The position numbers were made by a program, and so were the translations under genes. This document shows, piece by piece, positions 28,510 through 38,278 of a stretch of DNA of 64,000 bases. This stretch comes from CAILZL01 sp050181835 (GTDB lineage Bacteria > Pseudomonadota > Gammaproteobacteria > Steroidobacterales > Steroidobacteraceae). How positions within the stretch are numbered: position 1 is the first letter of the stretch; every line of letters starts with the position of its first letter. The DNA lies in assembly GCA_050181835.1 (NCBI GenBank), contig JBFXCU010000002.1, positions 62,001 through 126,000 on the forward strand. The letters are read 5' to 3'. The notes under the pieces are model-generated. The model saw nothing but the letters and a program-made list of their open reading frames with translations. It had not been told where the DNA came from and did no database searches.

Positions 28510-29817
28510 ATGAGTAAGCTCGAACAGAAAAACTTGGTGTGCTTTGAACCGCTTAAATATGAGCGGTCATGGGAAATGGCTACTTATCGCAAGATTGGTG
28601 GCTATCAGACATGGGAAAAAATTCTACGCGGCGAATTGACCAAAGAACAAGTCATTGAAGAAGTGAAAGCTTCTGGTTTGCGTGGTCGTGGTGGCGCAGG
28701 CTTCCCTACCGGCGTGAAGTGGGGTTTTATGCCGCGCAATGCCCCCGGCCAGAAATATGTGGTGTGCAACTCTGATGAAAGCGAACCGGGGACTTGTCAT
28801 GATCGCGATATCCTGCGTTACAACCCGCATGCCTTGATTGAGGGGATGGCCATTGGCGGCTTTGCGATGGGTGCGAGTGTGGGCTACAACTACATTCGTG
28901 GAGAGTTTCTTGGCGAACCAATTCCGCGTTTTGATGCGGCGTTAAAAGAAACTTATGATGCTGGCCTGTTGGGTACCAATATCAAAGGCTCAGGCATTGA
29001 TTTTGATTTGCATACCTATGTGGGTGCGGGCGCGTACATCTGCGGCGAAGAAACCGCGTTGCTGGAATCGCTGGAAGGTAAGCAAGGCCGGCCACGTTTC
29101 AAACCGCCATTCCCCGCTAACTTCGGCTTGTACGGCAAGCCCACCACCATCAACAACACGCAGAGCTTTGCTTCAGTACCAACCATATTGCGCAATGGTG
29201 CCAAGTGGTTTGCTGATCTCGGCGTCGCCACCGCAGGTGGCACCATGGTGTTCTCCGTGTCAGGACATGTTGCCAAGCCGCTTAACATTGAATTGCCATT
29301 GGGCATTACCTTTCATGAGTTGCTAAATGAAGCAGGTGGTATCTGGAAGGGCCGTAAATTAAAGGCGGTCATTCCAGGTGGTATTTCTACACCAGTGATT
29401 CCGGCTGCATTGCTGGACGACGTAACCATGGATTATGACGGCCTGCGTAAAGTGGGTTCCTCGCTGGGCACAGGTTCAATGATCGTGATGGATGATCAAA
29501 CTTGTATGGTGAAAACGCTGGAGCGCATCTCGCGATTTTTCTATGCCGAATCCTGCGGTCAATGCACGCCCTGCCGCGAAGGTACGGGTTGGGTTAACCG
29601 CGTGTTGAAGCGCATTGTTGCTGGTCAAGGTACGCAACAAGATCTGGACTTGCTGCTGGAAGTAGTGGGCAAGATTGAAGGGCATACCATTTGCGCCTTC
29701 GGTGATGCCGCTGCATGGCCAGTGCAAAGTTTCATTAAACATTTCCGTCACGAGTTTGAATACTACGTCGAACATGGACATAGCATGGTGCAAGCTCAGC
29801 AGCGAGATGCCGCATAA
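28510..29817 (+). CDS. nuoF: NADH-quinone oxidoreductase subunit F (51 kDa, FMN/NADH site)
   Basis: Oxidises NADH through FMN and cluster N3. 435 residues. The nucleotide-binding segments are GLRGRGGAGFPTGVKWGFMP (about residues 57-76) and SDESEPGTCHDRDIL; the FMN region is GAGAYICGEETALLESLEG; the N3 ligands are in ESCGQCTPCREGTGW plus GHTICAFGDAAAWP. All expected motifs are intact. The stop shares a base with the nuoG ATG. Confidence 0.98.
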   Translation: MSKLEQKNLVCFEPLKYERSWEMATYRKIGGYQTWEKILRGELTKEQVIEEVKASGLRGRGGAGFPTGVKWGFMPRNAPGQKYVVCNSDESEPGTCHDRDILRYNPHALIEGMAIGGFAMGASVGYNYIRGEFLGEPIPRFDAALKETYDAGLLGTNIKGSGIDFDLHTYVGAGAYICGEETALLESLEGKQGRPRFKPPFPANFGLYGKPTTINNTQSFASVPTILRNGAKWFADLGVATAGGTMVFSVSGHVAKPLNIELPLGITFHELLNEAGGIWKGRKLKAVIPGGISTPVIPAALLDDVTMDYDGLRKVGSSLGTGSMIVMDDQTCMVKTLERISRFFYAESCGQCTPCREGTGWVNRVLKRIVAGQGTQQDLDLLLEVVGKIEGHTICAFGDAAAWPVQSFIKHFRHEFEYYVEHGHSMVQAQQRDAA

Positions 29818-32012
29818 TGAGTGACGCGATTACTTCAATACCCGCTTCAGACTTAGTCAACATTGAAATCAATGGCAAGCCTGTGCAAGCGCGCAAAGGC
29901 CAGATGCTGATTCAGGCTACTGATGCCAGCGGCGATTATGTGCCGCGTTTTTGTTATCACGACAAACTGCCTATTGCGGCCAACTGCCGCATGTGTTTGG
30001 TTGAAGTTGAAAAAGCGCCTAAGCCCTTACCTGCCTGCGCTACACCGGTAGCCGAAGGTATGAAGATATTTACCAAGTCACCCAAGGCCATTGCGGCGCA
30101 AAAAGCGGTGATGGAGTTCCTGCTGATTAATCATCCGCTTGATTGCCCAATTTGCGATCAGGGTGGTGAGTGCGAGTTGCAGGATCTGGCGATGGGTTTT
30201 GGTCGTGATATTGCCCGCTATGCCGAACGCAAACGGGTGGTTAAAGACAAGGACATCGGCCCGTTGGTGTCCACCGATATGACGCGTTGCATTCACTGTA
30301 CCCGCTGCGTGCGTTTCACTTCGGAAATCCAAGGATTTCAAGAGCTGGGCACCTGCGGTCGCGGCGAGCACGTTGAGATTGGCACTTTCATTGAAAAAAG
30401 TGTTGAGCACGAGCTGTCGGGTAACATCATTGATCTATGTCCGGTCGGTGCGCTGAATAACAAGCCATATCGTTACAGCGCGCGCGCGTGGGAAATGACC
30501 CAGCAGCCATTGATTTCGCCGCATGACAGCGTCGGCACCAATCTATTCGCGCATGTGCTGCGCGGTAAAGTGATGCGGGTGGTGCCGCGTGCCAATGAAG
30601 ACATCAACGAAACTTGGATTGCCGATCGTGATCGCTATAGTTACGAAGGTTTTTATAGTGAAGACCGACTGAGCAAGCCAATGCTGCGCGAGGGTGATAC
30701 GTGGCGTGAAGTAGATTGGCAGACTGCATTGAATGCAACTGCAGAAAAACTATCGTCACTGGTGAAGCCGGATGGCAAGCAACTAGGCCTGTTGGTAGCG
30801 CCGAGCGTGACTGCGGAAGAGGCGTATCTGGCGCAGCGCATCGCGCGTGCACTGGCTAGCAACAATATTGACCATCGTTTACAGCGCAACGATTGCAGCG
30901 ATCAACAACTCGATCCGGTATTCCCTTGGCTGGGTTGCTCCATCGCTGAGCTGGAACAAACCAACAGCATATTGGTGGTAGGTTCCAACCTGCGTAAGGA
31001 AACGCCCATTCTGGCGCATCGTATTCGCAAGGCGGTGACCAAGGTCGGCGCAAAAGTGTCGTTTATCAACACACGGACTTATCAATACCTGTTCCCGGTT
31101 GCTGGTTATCTGGCCAGCAATGGCGCTGGCATGGTTGAGCATCTTGCTGCGGTTGTGGCGGCGGCGATAAAAGACAAGAGCGCCAGTGTGCCGAGCAACG
31201 TTGCGACACTGGTTGCGCAGGCGCAAATCAATGACGCACATAAAGCCATTGCCGCTCAACTGAGTAATGGCGCACGGCGATTGATTCTGTTGGGTGTATT
31301 GGCGCAACGCGATGGCGCTTTCGCACAGTTGCGTGCATTGGCAGCAGTACTGTCGCAGCTTACTGGTGCGCAATTAGGTTATATCGCTGATGGTGGTAAT
31401 ACGGTTGGTGCGCATCTGGCCGGTGCGTTGCCACATCGTGGTGTGGGTGGTCAGTCGTTGGCTAGTAACGGTTTAAACGTGGCGGACATGTTGAGTGCCA
31501 AGTTAAAAGCCTACGTGCTGGTGGGTTCGATTGAAGCGCAAGACCTGCCTGCAAACGCAATTGCCAACTTACGCGCTGCTGACTGCGTTGTGGCCTTGTC
31601 TTGCTACGGCAGCGCCAAAGACTACGCTGACATTATTTTGCCAATTGGTAACTACGCGGAAACTTCCGGTAGCTATGTGAATCTGGAAGGTCGTTGGCAA
31701 AGTGTGCCGGGTGCGGCCAAACCGATGGGTGAAGCGCGACCAGCATGGAAGGTGTTGCGCGTGTTGGGTAATTTACTTGATTTGCCGAACTTCGATTACG
31801 AAAGCTCCGAACAGGTTCGTGATGAACTGCAGCAGCAGCTTGGAGCTGTAATTGCGGACAACCGATATCACGGCACGGCAAGTGTTGAGCGTCATTCAAC
31901 TGTTGCAGCTGCTGAGTTGAGTCTGTATGGCGGCGATGCCATCGTGCGTCGCGCTACGGCGTTACAGCTTACCGCTGAGGCGTTACAGGCTAAGGCAGAG
32001 GCGCAGGCATGA
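29817..32012 (+). CDS. nuoG: NADH-quinone oxidoreductase subunit G (75 kDa)
   Basis: Iron-sulfur wire of the NADH module. 731 residues. N-terminal [2Fe-2S] ferredoxin domain with CYHDKLPIAANCRMCLVEVE and ACATP (N1b). Then HPLDCPICDQGGECELQDLA (N5-type His/Cys motif) and RCIHCTRCVRFTSEIQG with NIIDLCPVGAL (N4). The C-terminal molybdopterin-oxidoreductase-like domain lacks any sign of cofactor use, as is normal. Its C-terminus is Ala-rich (ALQLTAEALQAKAEAQA). Overlaps nuoH by 4 bp (ATGA). Confidence 0.97.
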   Translation: MSDAITSIPASDLVNIEINGKPVQARKGQMLIQATDASGDYVPRFCYHDKLPIAANCRMCLVEVEKAPKPLPACATPVAEGMKIFTKSPKAIAAQKAVMEFLLINHPLDCPICDQGGECELQDLAMGFGRDIARYAERKRVVKDKDIGPLVSTDMTRCIHCTRCVRFTSEIQGFQELGTCGRGEHVEIGTFIEKSVEHELSGNIIDLCPVGALNNKPYRYSARAWEMTQQPLISPHDSVGTNLFAHVLRGKVMRVVPRANEDINETWIADRDRYSYEGFYSEDRLSKPMLREGDTWREVDWQTALNATAEKLSSLVKPDGKQLGLLVAPSVTAEEAYLAQRIARALASNNIDHRLQRNDCSDQQLDPVFPWLGCSIAELEQTNSILVVGSNLRKETPILAHRIRKAVTKVGAKVSFINTRTYQYLFPVAGYLASNGAGMVEHLAAVVAAAIKDKSASVPSNVATLVAQAQINDAHKAIAAQLSNGARRLILLGVLAQRDGAFAQLRALAAVLSQLTGAQLGYIADGGNTVGAHLAGALPHRGVGGQSLASNGLNVADMLSAKLKAYVLVGSIEAQDLPANAIANLRAADCVVALSCYGSAKDYADIILPIGNYAETSGSYVNLEGRWQSVPGAAKPMGEARPAWKVLRVLGNLLDLPNFDYESSEQVRDELQQQLGAVIADNRYHGTASVERHSTVAAAELSLYGGDAIVRRATALQLTAEALQAKAEAQA

Positions 32013-33124
32013 ACGCCATTCCTGAATTGTTACAGCCACTACTCAGCTTCATGCCTGATTGGTTGCAGTTTGTAGTGTGGACTGTGGTCACCGCAGTGGT
32101 GATGTTCCTTTGCATCATTATTTTCATGGCGTTTTTGACGTTGGCTGAACGACGCGTTATCGGCAGTATGCAGGCGCGTATTGGGCCTAACCGCATTCGT
32201 ATTTTTGGCTTGCCGTTTACGCGAGGCTTGGCGCAGCCATTTGCTGACGTGCTGAAGCTGATGTTCAAGGAAATAATCATTCCGACCAGCTCCAATAAAT
32301 TTCTGTTTCTGTTGGCACCAATATTAACAGCGATTCCCGCGTTGGCAGTGTGGGCGGTAATGCCGTTCTGGCCGGGTTTTACCGTGGCGAATATTGATGC
32401 AGGCTTGTTGTATATCTTGGCGCTGACCTCGGCAGGTGTTTACGGCGTCATACTTGCTGGCTGGGCGGCAAACTCAAAATACGCATTCCTCGGTGCGATG
32501 CGTGCTGCCGCGCAAGTTGTCGCATATGAAATCGCCATGGGTTTTGCACTGGTGGGTGTAGTGATGGCTGCCGGTTCATTGAACTTGGGTGACATCATTG
32601 CCGCACAGCGCGGCCACTTCGGCTACTTCTTCTGGTGGCTGTTCCCGTTATTTGTTGTGTATTTTATCTCGGGCGTGGCAGAGACCAATCGCGCACCGTT
32701 CGACGTGGTAGAGGGGGAGTCGGAGATTGTCGCGGGCTTCCACGTGGACTATTCCGGCATGGCCTTTGCGCTGTTCTTTGTTGCCGAATATATCAATATG
32801 ATTCTGGTGTCGGCACTGACCTCTATATTCTTTCTTGGCGGCTGGTTGTCGCCATTTGAGAGTTGGACATTCCTGCCCGGATTCTTACAGTTTTTGACAC
32901 TGTCTGGTATTCACTGGCTGCTCTTCAAGATTTGTTTCTTCCTGTTCTGCTTCCTGTGGTTCCGTGCCACCTTCCCACGTTATCGCTATGACCAGATCAT
33001 GCGTTTGGGCTGGAAAGTGTTCATTCCAGTGACATTGGTGTGGATTGTGGTTGAAGCCGTATTGGTCATCGCAAAGGTCGGGCCGTTTGCCGCATTGCTG
33101 GGTAACTCGGGGCTGGGCAACTGA
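32009..33124 (+). CDS. nuoH: NADH-quinone oxidoreductase subunit H
   Basis: Membrane subunit that links the quinone site to the proton channels. 371 residues with about eight to nine helices. Family blocks: LTLAERRVIGSMQARIGPNR, the FADVLKLMFKEIIIPTSSNK amphipathic region, GAMRAAAQVVAYEIAMG, and the charged loop AETNRAPFDVVEGESEIVAG. ATG overlaps the nuoG stop. Confidence 0.98.
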   Translation: MNAIPELLQPLLSFMPDWLQFVVWTVVTAVVMFLCIIIFMAFLTLAERRVIGSMQARIGPNRIRIFGLPFTRGLAQPFADVLKLMFKEIIIPTSSNKFLFLLAPILTAIPALAVWAVMPFWPGFTVANIDAGLLYILALTSAGVYGVILAGWAANSKYAFLGAMRAAAQVVAYEIAMGFALVGVVMAAGSLNLGDIIAAQRGHFGYFFWWLFPLFVVYFISGVAETNRAPFDVVEGESEIVAGFHVDYSGMAFALFFVAEYINMILVSALTSIFFLGGWLSPFESWTFLPGFLQFLTLSGIHWLLFKICFFLFCFLWFRATFPRYRYDQIMRLGWKVFIPVTLVWIVVEAVLVIAKVGPFAALLGNSGLGN

Positions 33125-33137
33125 GGCGACATATCAC

Positions 33138-33620
33138 ATGAAAAGCTTTTTCAAAACGTTCTTTCTGTATGAACTGCTGGTTGGCCTTACGGTCACTGGG
33201 CGACAGTTTTTTACGCGTCCTCATGTGACTGTGCAGTACCCAGAAGAAAAAACGCCGCAATCACCACGTTTTCGTGGACTACATGCGCAGCGTCGCTACG
33301 CCAATGGCCAGGAACGCTGCATTGCCTGCAAACTGTGCGAAGCGGTATGTCCCGCGTTGGCGATCACCATTGAATCCGGAGTGAGTGATGATGGCACACG
33401 CCGAACTACTCGCTACGACATCGACTTGTTCAAATGCATTTTTTGCGGTTTCTGCGAAGAAGCCTGCCCGGTGGATGCGATTGTGGAAACCCGTATTCAT
33501 GAATATCACATGGAAAATCGTGGCGAGAACATCATGACCAAGGATAAGTTGCTGGCAGTCGGTGACAAGTTCGAAGCCATGATCGCTGCCGATAAAGCTG
33601 CTGACGCACGGTATCGCTAA
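33138..33620 (+). CDS. nuoI: NADH-quinone oxidoreductase subunit I (two 4Fe-4S)
   Basis: Ferredoxin-like subunit carrying clusters N6a and N6b. The frame is open to 33045 inside nuoH, but the ATG at 33138 (MKSFFKTFFLYELLVGL) gives the usual 160 residues. The two cluster motifs are CIACKLCEAVCPALAI and CIFCGFCEEACPVDAIV. Directly followed by nuoJ, whose ATG begins at the next base after the stop. Confidence 0.98.
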   Translation: MKSFFKTFFLYELLVGLTVTGRQFFTRPHVTVQYPEEKTPQSPRFRGLHAQRRYANGQERCIACKLCEAVCPALAITIESGVSDDGTRRTTRYDIDLFKCIFCGFCEEACPVDAIVETRIHEYHMENRGENIMTKDKLLAVGDKFEAMIAADKAADARYR

Positions 33621-34262
33621 ATGAGCTTCACCGAAATTCTGTTCTACGTGTTTTCAACCATCCTAGTGGCTTCCGCTATTGGGGTGATTACCGCGCGTAA
33701 CCCGGTTCACTCTGCGTTGTACTTGGTGTTTGCGTTCTTCAATAGCGCCATTATCTGGGTGTTGCTGGAGGCTGAGTTTCTCGCCATCGTGCTGGTGCTG
33801 GTGTATGTCGGTGCGGTCATGGTGTTGTTCCTGTTCGTGGTGATGATGCTGGACATCAAAGTAGAAGAGTTAAAAGCTGGCTTTGGCAAGTATGCGAAAT
33901 TTAGCGTGCTCGCTGCCGGCGTCGTTATCTGGGAAATTGCCAGCGTGGTGTGGGTGAAATCCCAAGACAGCTTGCCACTCGGTGCCAGTAGCCTCTCGCA
34001 ACCGGCGTCATACGCTGCGGATTACAGCAACACCAAGGCGCTAGGCCAGCTGCTCTATACCGAATATTTGTATCCGCTGCAGTTGGCTGCAGTCATTCTG
34101 CTGGTGGCGATTATCGCGGCCATCGTACTGACTATGCGCAAACGTACTGGACAGAAATTGCAGAACATCAATGCCCAGGTAGCCGTAAACGCCAAGGATC
34201 GCGTGCGTATCGTCAAGGTGGCAGCAGTCAAACCTGATACCAATGCGGAGGGGCAAACATGA
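33621..34262 (+). CDS. nuoJ: NADH-quinone oxidoreductase subunit J
   Basis: Membrane subunit of complex I, 213 residues with five predicted helices. Hallmarks: NPVHSALYLVFAFFNSAIIW near residues 28-47, then FLAIVLVLVYVGAVMVLFLF with the pi-bulge helix, and the last helix LQLAAVILLVAIIAAIVLTM followed by RKRTGQK. A longer cytoplasmic tail of about 38 residues follows. It ends by overlapping nuoK (ATGA). Confidence 0.97.
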   Translation: MSFTEILFYVFSTILVASAIGVITARNPVHSALYLVFAFFNSAIIWVLLEAEFLAIVLVLVYVGAVMVLFLFVVMMLDIKVEELKAGFGKYAKFSVLAAGVVIWEIASVVWVKSQDSLPLGASSLSQPASYAADYSNTKALGQLLYTEYLYPLQLAAVILLVAIIAAIVLTMRKRTGQKLQNINAQVAVNAKDRVRIVKVAAVKPDTNAEGQT

Positions 34263-34564
34263 TTTCTCTGCAAAATGTATTGCTATTGTCCGGTGTGCTG
34301 TTCAGCCTGTCAGTGGCCGGTATCTTTATTAATCGCAAGAATGTCATCCTGTTATTGATGTGCATCGAGCTAATGCTGCTCGCCGTTAACTTCAATTTTG
34401 TGGCGTTTTCACGCCAGCTCGGCGATCTGCACGGACAAATTTTCGTGTTCTTTATTCTGACCGTGGCAGCGGCGGAGTCGGCAATAGGTCTGGCGATTCT
34501 GGTGGTGTTGTTCCGGCAACGTAAGAGCATCAATGTGGAATCGCTTGATACGATGAAGGGTTAA
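34259..34564 (+). CDS. nuoK: NADH-quinone oxidoreductase subunit K
   Basis: Small three-helix proton-channel subunit, 101 residues. LLLSGVLFSLSVAGIFINRK, then NVILLLMCIELMLLAVNFNF with the essential membrane Glu, and FFILTVAAAESAIGLAILVV with the second Glu. Length and motifs are canonical. Overlaps nuoJ by 4 bp and precedes nuoL by 3 bp. Confidence 0.98.
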   Translation: MISLQNVLLLSGVLFSLSVAGIFINRKNVILLLMCIELMLLAVNFNFVAFSRQLGDLHGQIFVFFILTVAAAESAIGLAILVVLFRQRKSINVESLDTMKG

Positions 34565-34567
34565 GGC

Positions 34568-36613
34568 GTGCAGAACACACTACTAATAATCGTACTTGCA
34601 CCGCTGATCGCTGCCATTCTGGCGGGTGTGTTCGGGCGCTTTATCGGTCGTGCTGGTGCGCACACCGTCACTATTCTGGGTGTGGCGATTGCCTGTGGTT
34701 TGTCGCTTAACGTACTCAAGCAACTCATCACCGGTGAGGCCGATAACTTCTACGGCAATGTCTACACTTGGTTAGTCAGTGATGGCGTGCAGATGAATGT
34801 CGGCTTCATGGTGGATCGTTTGACTGCCATGATGATGGTGGTGGTGACTTTTGTATCTTTGTGTGTGCACGTTTACACCATCGGTTACATGGCTGATGAC
34901 CCGGGCTACCAGCGCTTCTTCTCCTACATTTCACTGTTCACCTTCTCCATGCTGATGTTGGTGATGGCCAACAATTTCATGCAGTTGTTCTTCGGCTGGG
35001 AAGCAGTGGGTGTGGTGTCGTACTTATTGATCGGCTTCTGGTATCAACGACCCACCGCCATCTTCGCCAACATGAAAGCGTTTCTGGTCAACCGTGTGGG
35101 TGACTTTGGTTTCGTGCTGGGTATTGCAGCGGTGTTGTACTGCACCGGCTCGCTGGACTATCGCGAAGTATTTGCGGCAGCTGACCATGCGTTTGTGGGT
35201 AAGACCATGGAAATTATTCCGGGTGTGGCATGGGATGCCATCACCGTGACCTGCCTATGCCTGTTTATCGGTGCAATGGGCAAGTCGGCACAAATGCCGC
35301 TGCATGTATGGTTGCCGGATTCAATGGAAGGCCCTACACCTATTTCTGCGTTGATTCACGCTGCGACTATGGTGACTGCGGGCATCTTCATGGTGGCGCG
35401 TATGTCGCCATTATTTGAAATGTCGGACACGGCGTTAAATACCGTATTGATTATTGGCGCGACGACGGCGTTCTTCATGGGGTTGCTGGGTTTGGTGAAC
35501 AACGACATCAAGCGAGTGGTGGCCTATTCCACTTTGTCTCAGCTGGGTTACATGACAGTCGCGCTGGGTGTGTCCGCCTACTCCGGCGCAGTATTTCACT
35601 TGATGACTCACGCCTTTTTCAAAGCATTGCTATTCCTCGCAGCAGGTTCGGTCATTATCGGCATGCATCACGAGCAGGACATGCGCAAGATGGGCGGATT
35701 GAAAAAATACATGCCCATTACTTACTGGACATCCTTGATTGGTTCACTGGCATTGATAGGCTTCCCCGGCACATCCGGTTTCTTCTCCAAAGACGCGTTG
35801 ATCGAAGCCGTGCATGAATCGCACCTGCCTGCCGCACATTACGCATACTGGTGTGTGTTCCTGGGTGTGTTTATCACCGCTTTCTACAGTTTTCGTTTGG
35901 TGTTCATGACCTTCCACGGCAAGGAACGTTTTGATACCAGTGGGCATGCTGCGCATGAGCCTGCTGCTGCGAAACAGGATGATCACTCACACGATAGTCA
36001 CGCCCATGATGATCATGGACACGCCCACCACAGCGGGCCGCCGCATGAAAGCCCGTGGGTGGTGACACTGCCATTGGTACTGCTCGCCATTCCATCATTG
36101 TTCATTGGCTGGTTCACTATCGGGCCAATGCTGTTTGGTGATTATTTCGGCTCAGCGATTGTTGTGAAGGAAGCGCACAACGTACTTGGTGAGTTGGCGC
36201 ATGAGTTCCATGGCTCCGCGCAGTTTGTACTACATGGCGTGCAAGCGGCTCCGGTATGGATGGCATTCGCTGGCGTATTCCTTGCTTGGCTGATGTACAT
36301 CAAGCTGCCGCACTGGCCTGCCAAAGTCGCCACTGCTTTCGCGCCACTCTACAAACTGTTTGTTAACAAGTACTACTTCGATGAGGTGTATTTTGCGGTG
36401 TTTGCCAAGGGCAGTCGTAACTTGGGCCAAGCGCTGTGGACAGTGGGTGACACCAAGTTTATCGACGGCGTGCTGGTGAATGGATCGGCACGCGCCATTG
36501 GTTGGTTTGCTGGCATTCTGCGTGGTATTCAGACAGGGCGTTTGTATAACTATGCCTTCGCCATGCTGATTGGCTTGGCTGCCATGCTGTATTTCTTTGT
36601 GGTGAAGAAATAG
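34568..36613 (+). CDS. nuoL: NADH-quinone oxidoreductase subunit L (antiporter-like)
   Basis: Distal proton-pumping subunit with the long lateral helix. GTG start at 34568; 681 residues. Antiporter motifs: MQLFFGWEAVGVVSYLLIGF (key Glu), GKSAQMPLHVWLPDSMEGPT (key Lys), and ALIHAATMVTAGIFMVARMS. A hydrophilic loop around residues 459-495 is strikingly His-rich (11 His in 35 residues, with HSHDSHAHDDHGHAHH), which could bind metal; such loops vary among NuoL proteins. The C-terminus returns to the membrane. Confidence 0.97.
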   Translation: MQNTLLIIVLAPLIAAILAGVFGRFIGRAGAHTVTILGVAIACGLSLNVLKQLITGEADNFYGNVYTWLVSDGVQMNVGFMVDRLTAMMMVVVTFVSLCVHVYTIGYMADDPGYQRFFSYISLFTFSMLMLVMANNFMQLFFGWEAVGVVSYLLIGFWYQRPTAIFANMKAFLVNRVGDFGFVLGIAAVLYCTGSLDYREVFAAADHAFVGKTMEIIPGVAWDAITVTCLCLFIGAMGKSAQMPLHVWLPDSMEGPTPISALIHAATMVTAGIFMVARMSPLFEMSDTALNTVLIIGATTAFFMGLLGLVNNDIKRVVAYSTLSQLGYMTVALGVSAYSGAVFHLMTHAFFKALLFLAAGSVIIGMHHEQDMRKMGGLKKYMPITYWTSLIGSLALIGFPGTSGFFSKDALIEAVHESHLPAAHYAYWCVFLGVFITAFYSFRLVFMTFHGKERFDTSGHAAHEPAAAKQDDHSHDSHAHDDHGHAHHSGPPHESPWVVTLPLVLLAIPSLFIGWFTIGPMLFGDYFGSAIVVKEAHNVLGELAHEFHGSAQFVLHGVQAAPVWMAFAGVFLAWLMYIKLPHWPAKVATAFAPLYKLFVNKYYFDEVYFAVFAKGSRNLGQALWTVGDTKFIDGVLVNGSARAIGWFAGILRGIQTGRLYNYAFAMLIGLAAMLYFFVVKK

Positions 36614-36658
36614 CCATGGCCTTTAAAACAGTGACAAGACTTTTGCTGAGCGTATCGC

Positions 36659-38185
36659 ATGCAACTTGATTGGCCAATTTTAAGCGTGCTCATCTGGCTA
36701 CCCATTGCAGTAGGTGTGGCGTTGCTGGTGCTGGGCGAACGCGCAGTGGTTGCCGGACGCTGGCTGGCGTTGGTGGGGTCGGTGCTTACCTTTATCCTGT
36801 CGCTACCATTGTGGATGAGCTTTGATACCACTACAGCTGCCATGCAATTTGTCGAACATCGTGAGTGGATTGCGGTTTTTAATGCCACCTATCACTTGGG
36901 CGTAGATGGCTTGGCCATGCCATTAGTGGTGCTGACTACATTCATTACGCCGTTCGTGGTGCTGGCCGGGTGGACGGCGATTGAGCACAAGCAAACGCAG
37001 TACTACGCCGCGTTTCTGATTCTGGAAGGGCTGATGGTCGGTGTGTTTGCCGCACTCGATGCGCTACTGTTCTATGTGTACTGGGAAGCCATGTTGATTC
37101 CGATGTTTATCATCATCGGTGTCTGGGGTGGCCCGCGCCGCGTCTATGCCACCATCAAGTTCTTTTTGTACACCTTCCTTGGTTCGGTGTTCATGCTAGT
37201 GGCGTTGATTTACCTGCACATGCAGTCCGGCAGTTTCGAAATCGCCGCTTTTCAGATGATGCCGCTGACGCTTGATGAGCAATTGCTGATTTTTATCGCC
37301 TTCCTGTTGGCATTTGCGGTGAAAGTACCCATGTGGCCGGTACATACCTGGTTGCCAGATGCGCACGTTGAAGCACCTACCGGCGGATCAGTCATTCTGG
37401 CCGCTATCATGTTGAAGATGGGCGGCTATGGCTTTCTGCGCTTTTCCTTGCCCATTACGCCCGATGCCAGCCAGCAACTAGATTGGTTGATGATATCGCT
37501 GTCCTTGATAGCCGTGGTGTATATCGGTTTCGTGGCGTTGGTGCAGCAGGACATGAAGAAGCTGATTGCCTATTCGTCGATTGCGCATATGGGTTTTGTA
37601 ACACTTGGATCGTTTTTGGCGTGGGACATCCTGCGTGCCACCGGCCTGACGCAAGGCGCGGCCATGGGGCTGGATGGCGCGATGGTGCAAATGATTTCGC
37701 ACGGCCTGATCTCCGGTGCCATGTTCCTTAGCGTGGGTGTGATGTACGACCGTGTACACAGTCGTGAGATCAGCGCCTATGGTGGCGTGGTCAACAAGAT
37801 GCCGATCTTCGCGGCCTTCTTTGTATTGTTCGCTATGGCCAACTCGGGTCTGCCCGCGACTTCCGGCTTCGTCGGTGAGTTTCTGGTTATTCTCGCTGCC
37901 TTCCGCGCCGACTTCTGGTACGCCTTCCTTGCGGCACTGACTTTGATATTGGGTGCGGCGTATACGCTATGGCTGGTCAAGCGCGTCATCTTTGGCACTG
38001 TGACCAATGATCACGTCGCGCATGTGGAAGATGTGAATGGTCGTGAATTCGTGATGCTGGCAGTGCTAGCGGTTGCCGTGTTGGCGCTGGGCCTGTGGCC
38101 TGCACCGTTGCTGGAAGTGATGAAACCCAGCATTGAGCATCTGGTGCAGCACATCCTGACCTCGAAGTTGCCGATTGGATTGTAG
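36659..38185 (+). CDS. nuoM: NADH-quinone oxidoreductase subunit M (antiporter-like)
   Basis: Second antiporter-like pump, 508 residues with about 14 helices. DALLFYVYWEAMLIPMFIII carries the key Glu; LLAFAVKVPMWPVHTWLPDA the key Lys; then HVEAPTGGSVILAAIMLKMG and LIAYSSIAHMGFVTLGSFLA. Canonical. It is followed by a 23-bp perfect inverted repeat before nuoN. Confidence 0.98.
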   Translation: MQLDWPILSVLIWLPIAVGVALLVLGERAVVAGRWLALVGSVLTFILSLPLWMSFDTTTAAMQFVEHREWIAVFNATYHLGVDGLAMPLVVLTTFITPFVVLAGWTAIEHKQTQYYAAFLILEGLMVGVFAALDALLFYVYWEAMLIPMFIIIGVWGGPRRVYATIKFFLYTFLGSVFMLVALIYLHMQSGSFEIAAFQMMPLTLDEQLLIFIAFLLAFAVKVPMWPVHTWLPDAHVEAPTGGSVILAAIMLKMGGYGFLRFSLPITPDASQQLDWLMISLSLIAVVYIGFVALVQQDMKKLIAYSSIAHMGFVTLGSFLAWDILRATGLTQGAAMGLDGAMVQMISHGLISGAMFLSVGVMYDRVHSREISAYGGVVNKMPIFAAFFVLFAMANSGLPATSGFVGEFLVILAAFRADFWYAFLAALTLILGAAYTLWLVKRVIFGTVTNDHVAHVEDVNGREFVMLAVLAVAVLALGLWPAPLLEVMKPSIEHLVQHILTSKLPIGL

Positions 38186-38192
38186 CGATTAG

Positions 38193-38249
38193 GTAGGCTG
38201 GGATGTAATCCCAGCAATTGCTTGAAGCTGGGATTACATCCCAGCCTAC
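38193..38249. repeat. 23-bp perfect inverted repeat between nuoM and nuoN
   Basis: The left arm 38193-38215 starts GTAGGCTGGGATGTAATCCC. The right arm 38227-38249 is its exact reverse complement, with an 11-nt loop. Each arm is itself nearly palindromic (CTGGGAT-GTA-ATCCCAG), so the element can form a cruciform. The arms match the pair at 56759-56831 at all but about one position each, so this is a dispersed intergenic repeat of REPIN or MITE type. It lies inside the nuo operon and as RNA would form a very stable hairpin between nuoM and nuoN. Confidence 0.9.
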
Positions 38250-38278
38250 GAAGACTTGAGTTTTTAGATGAAACACCA

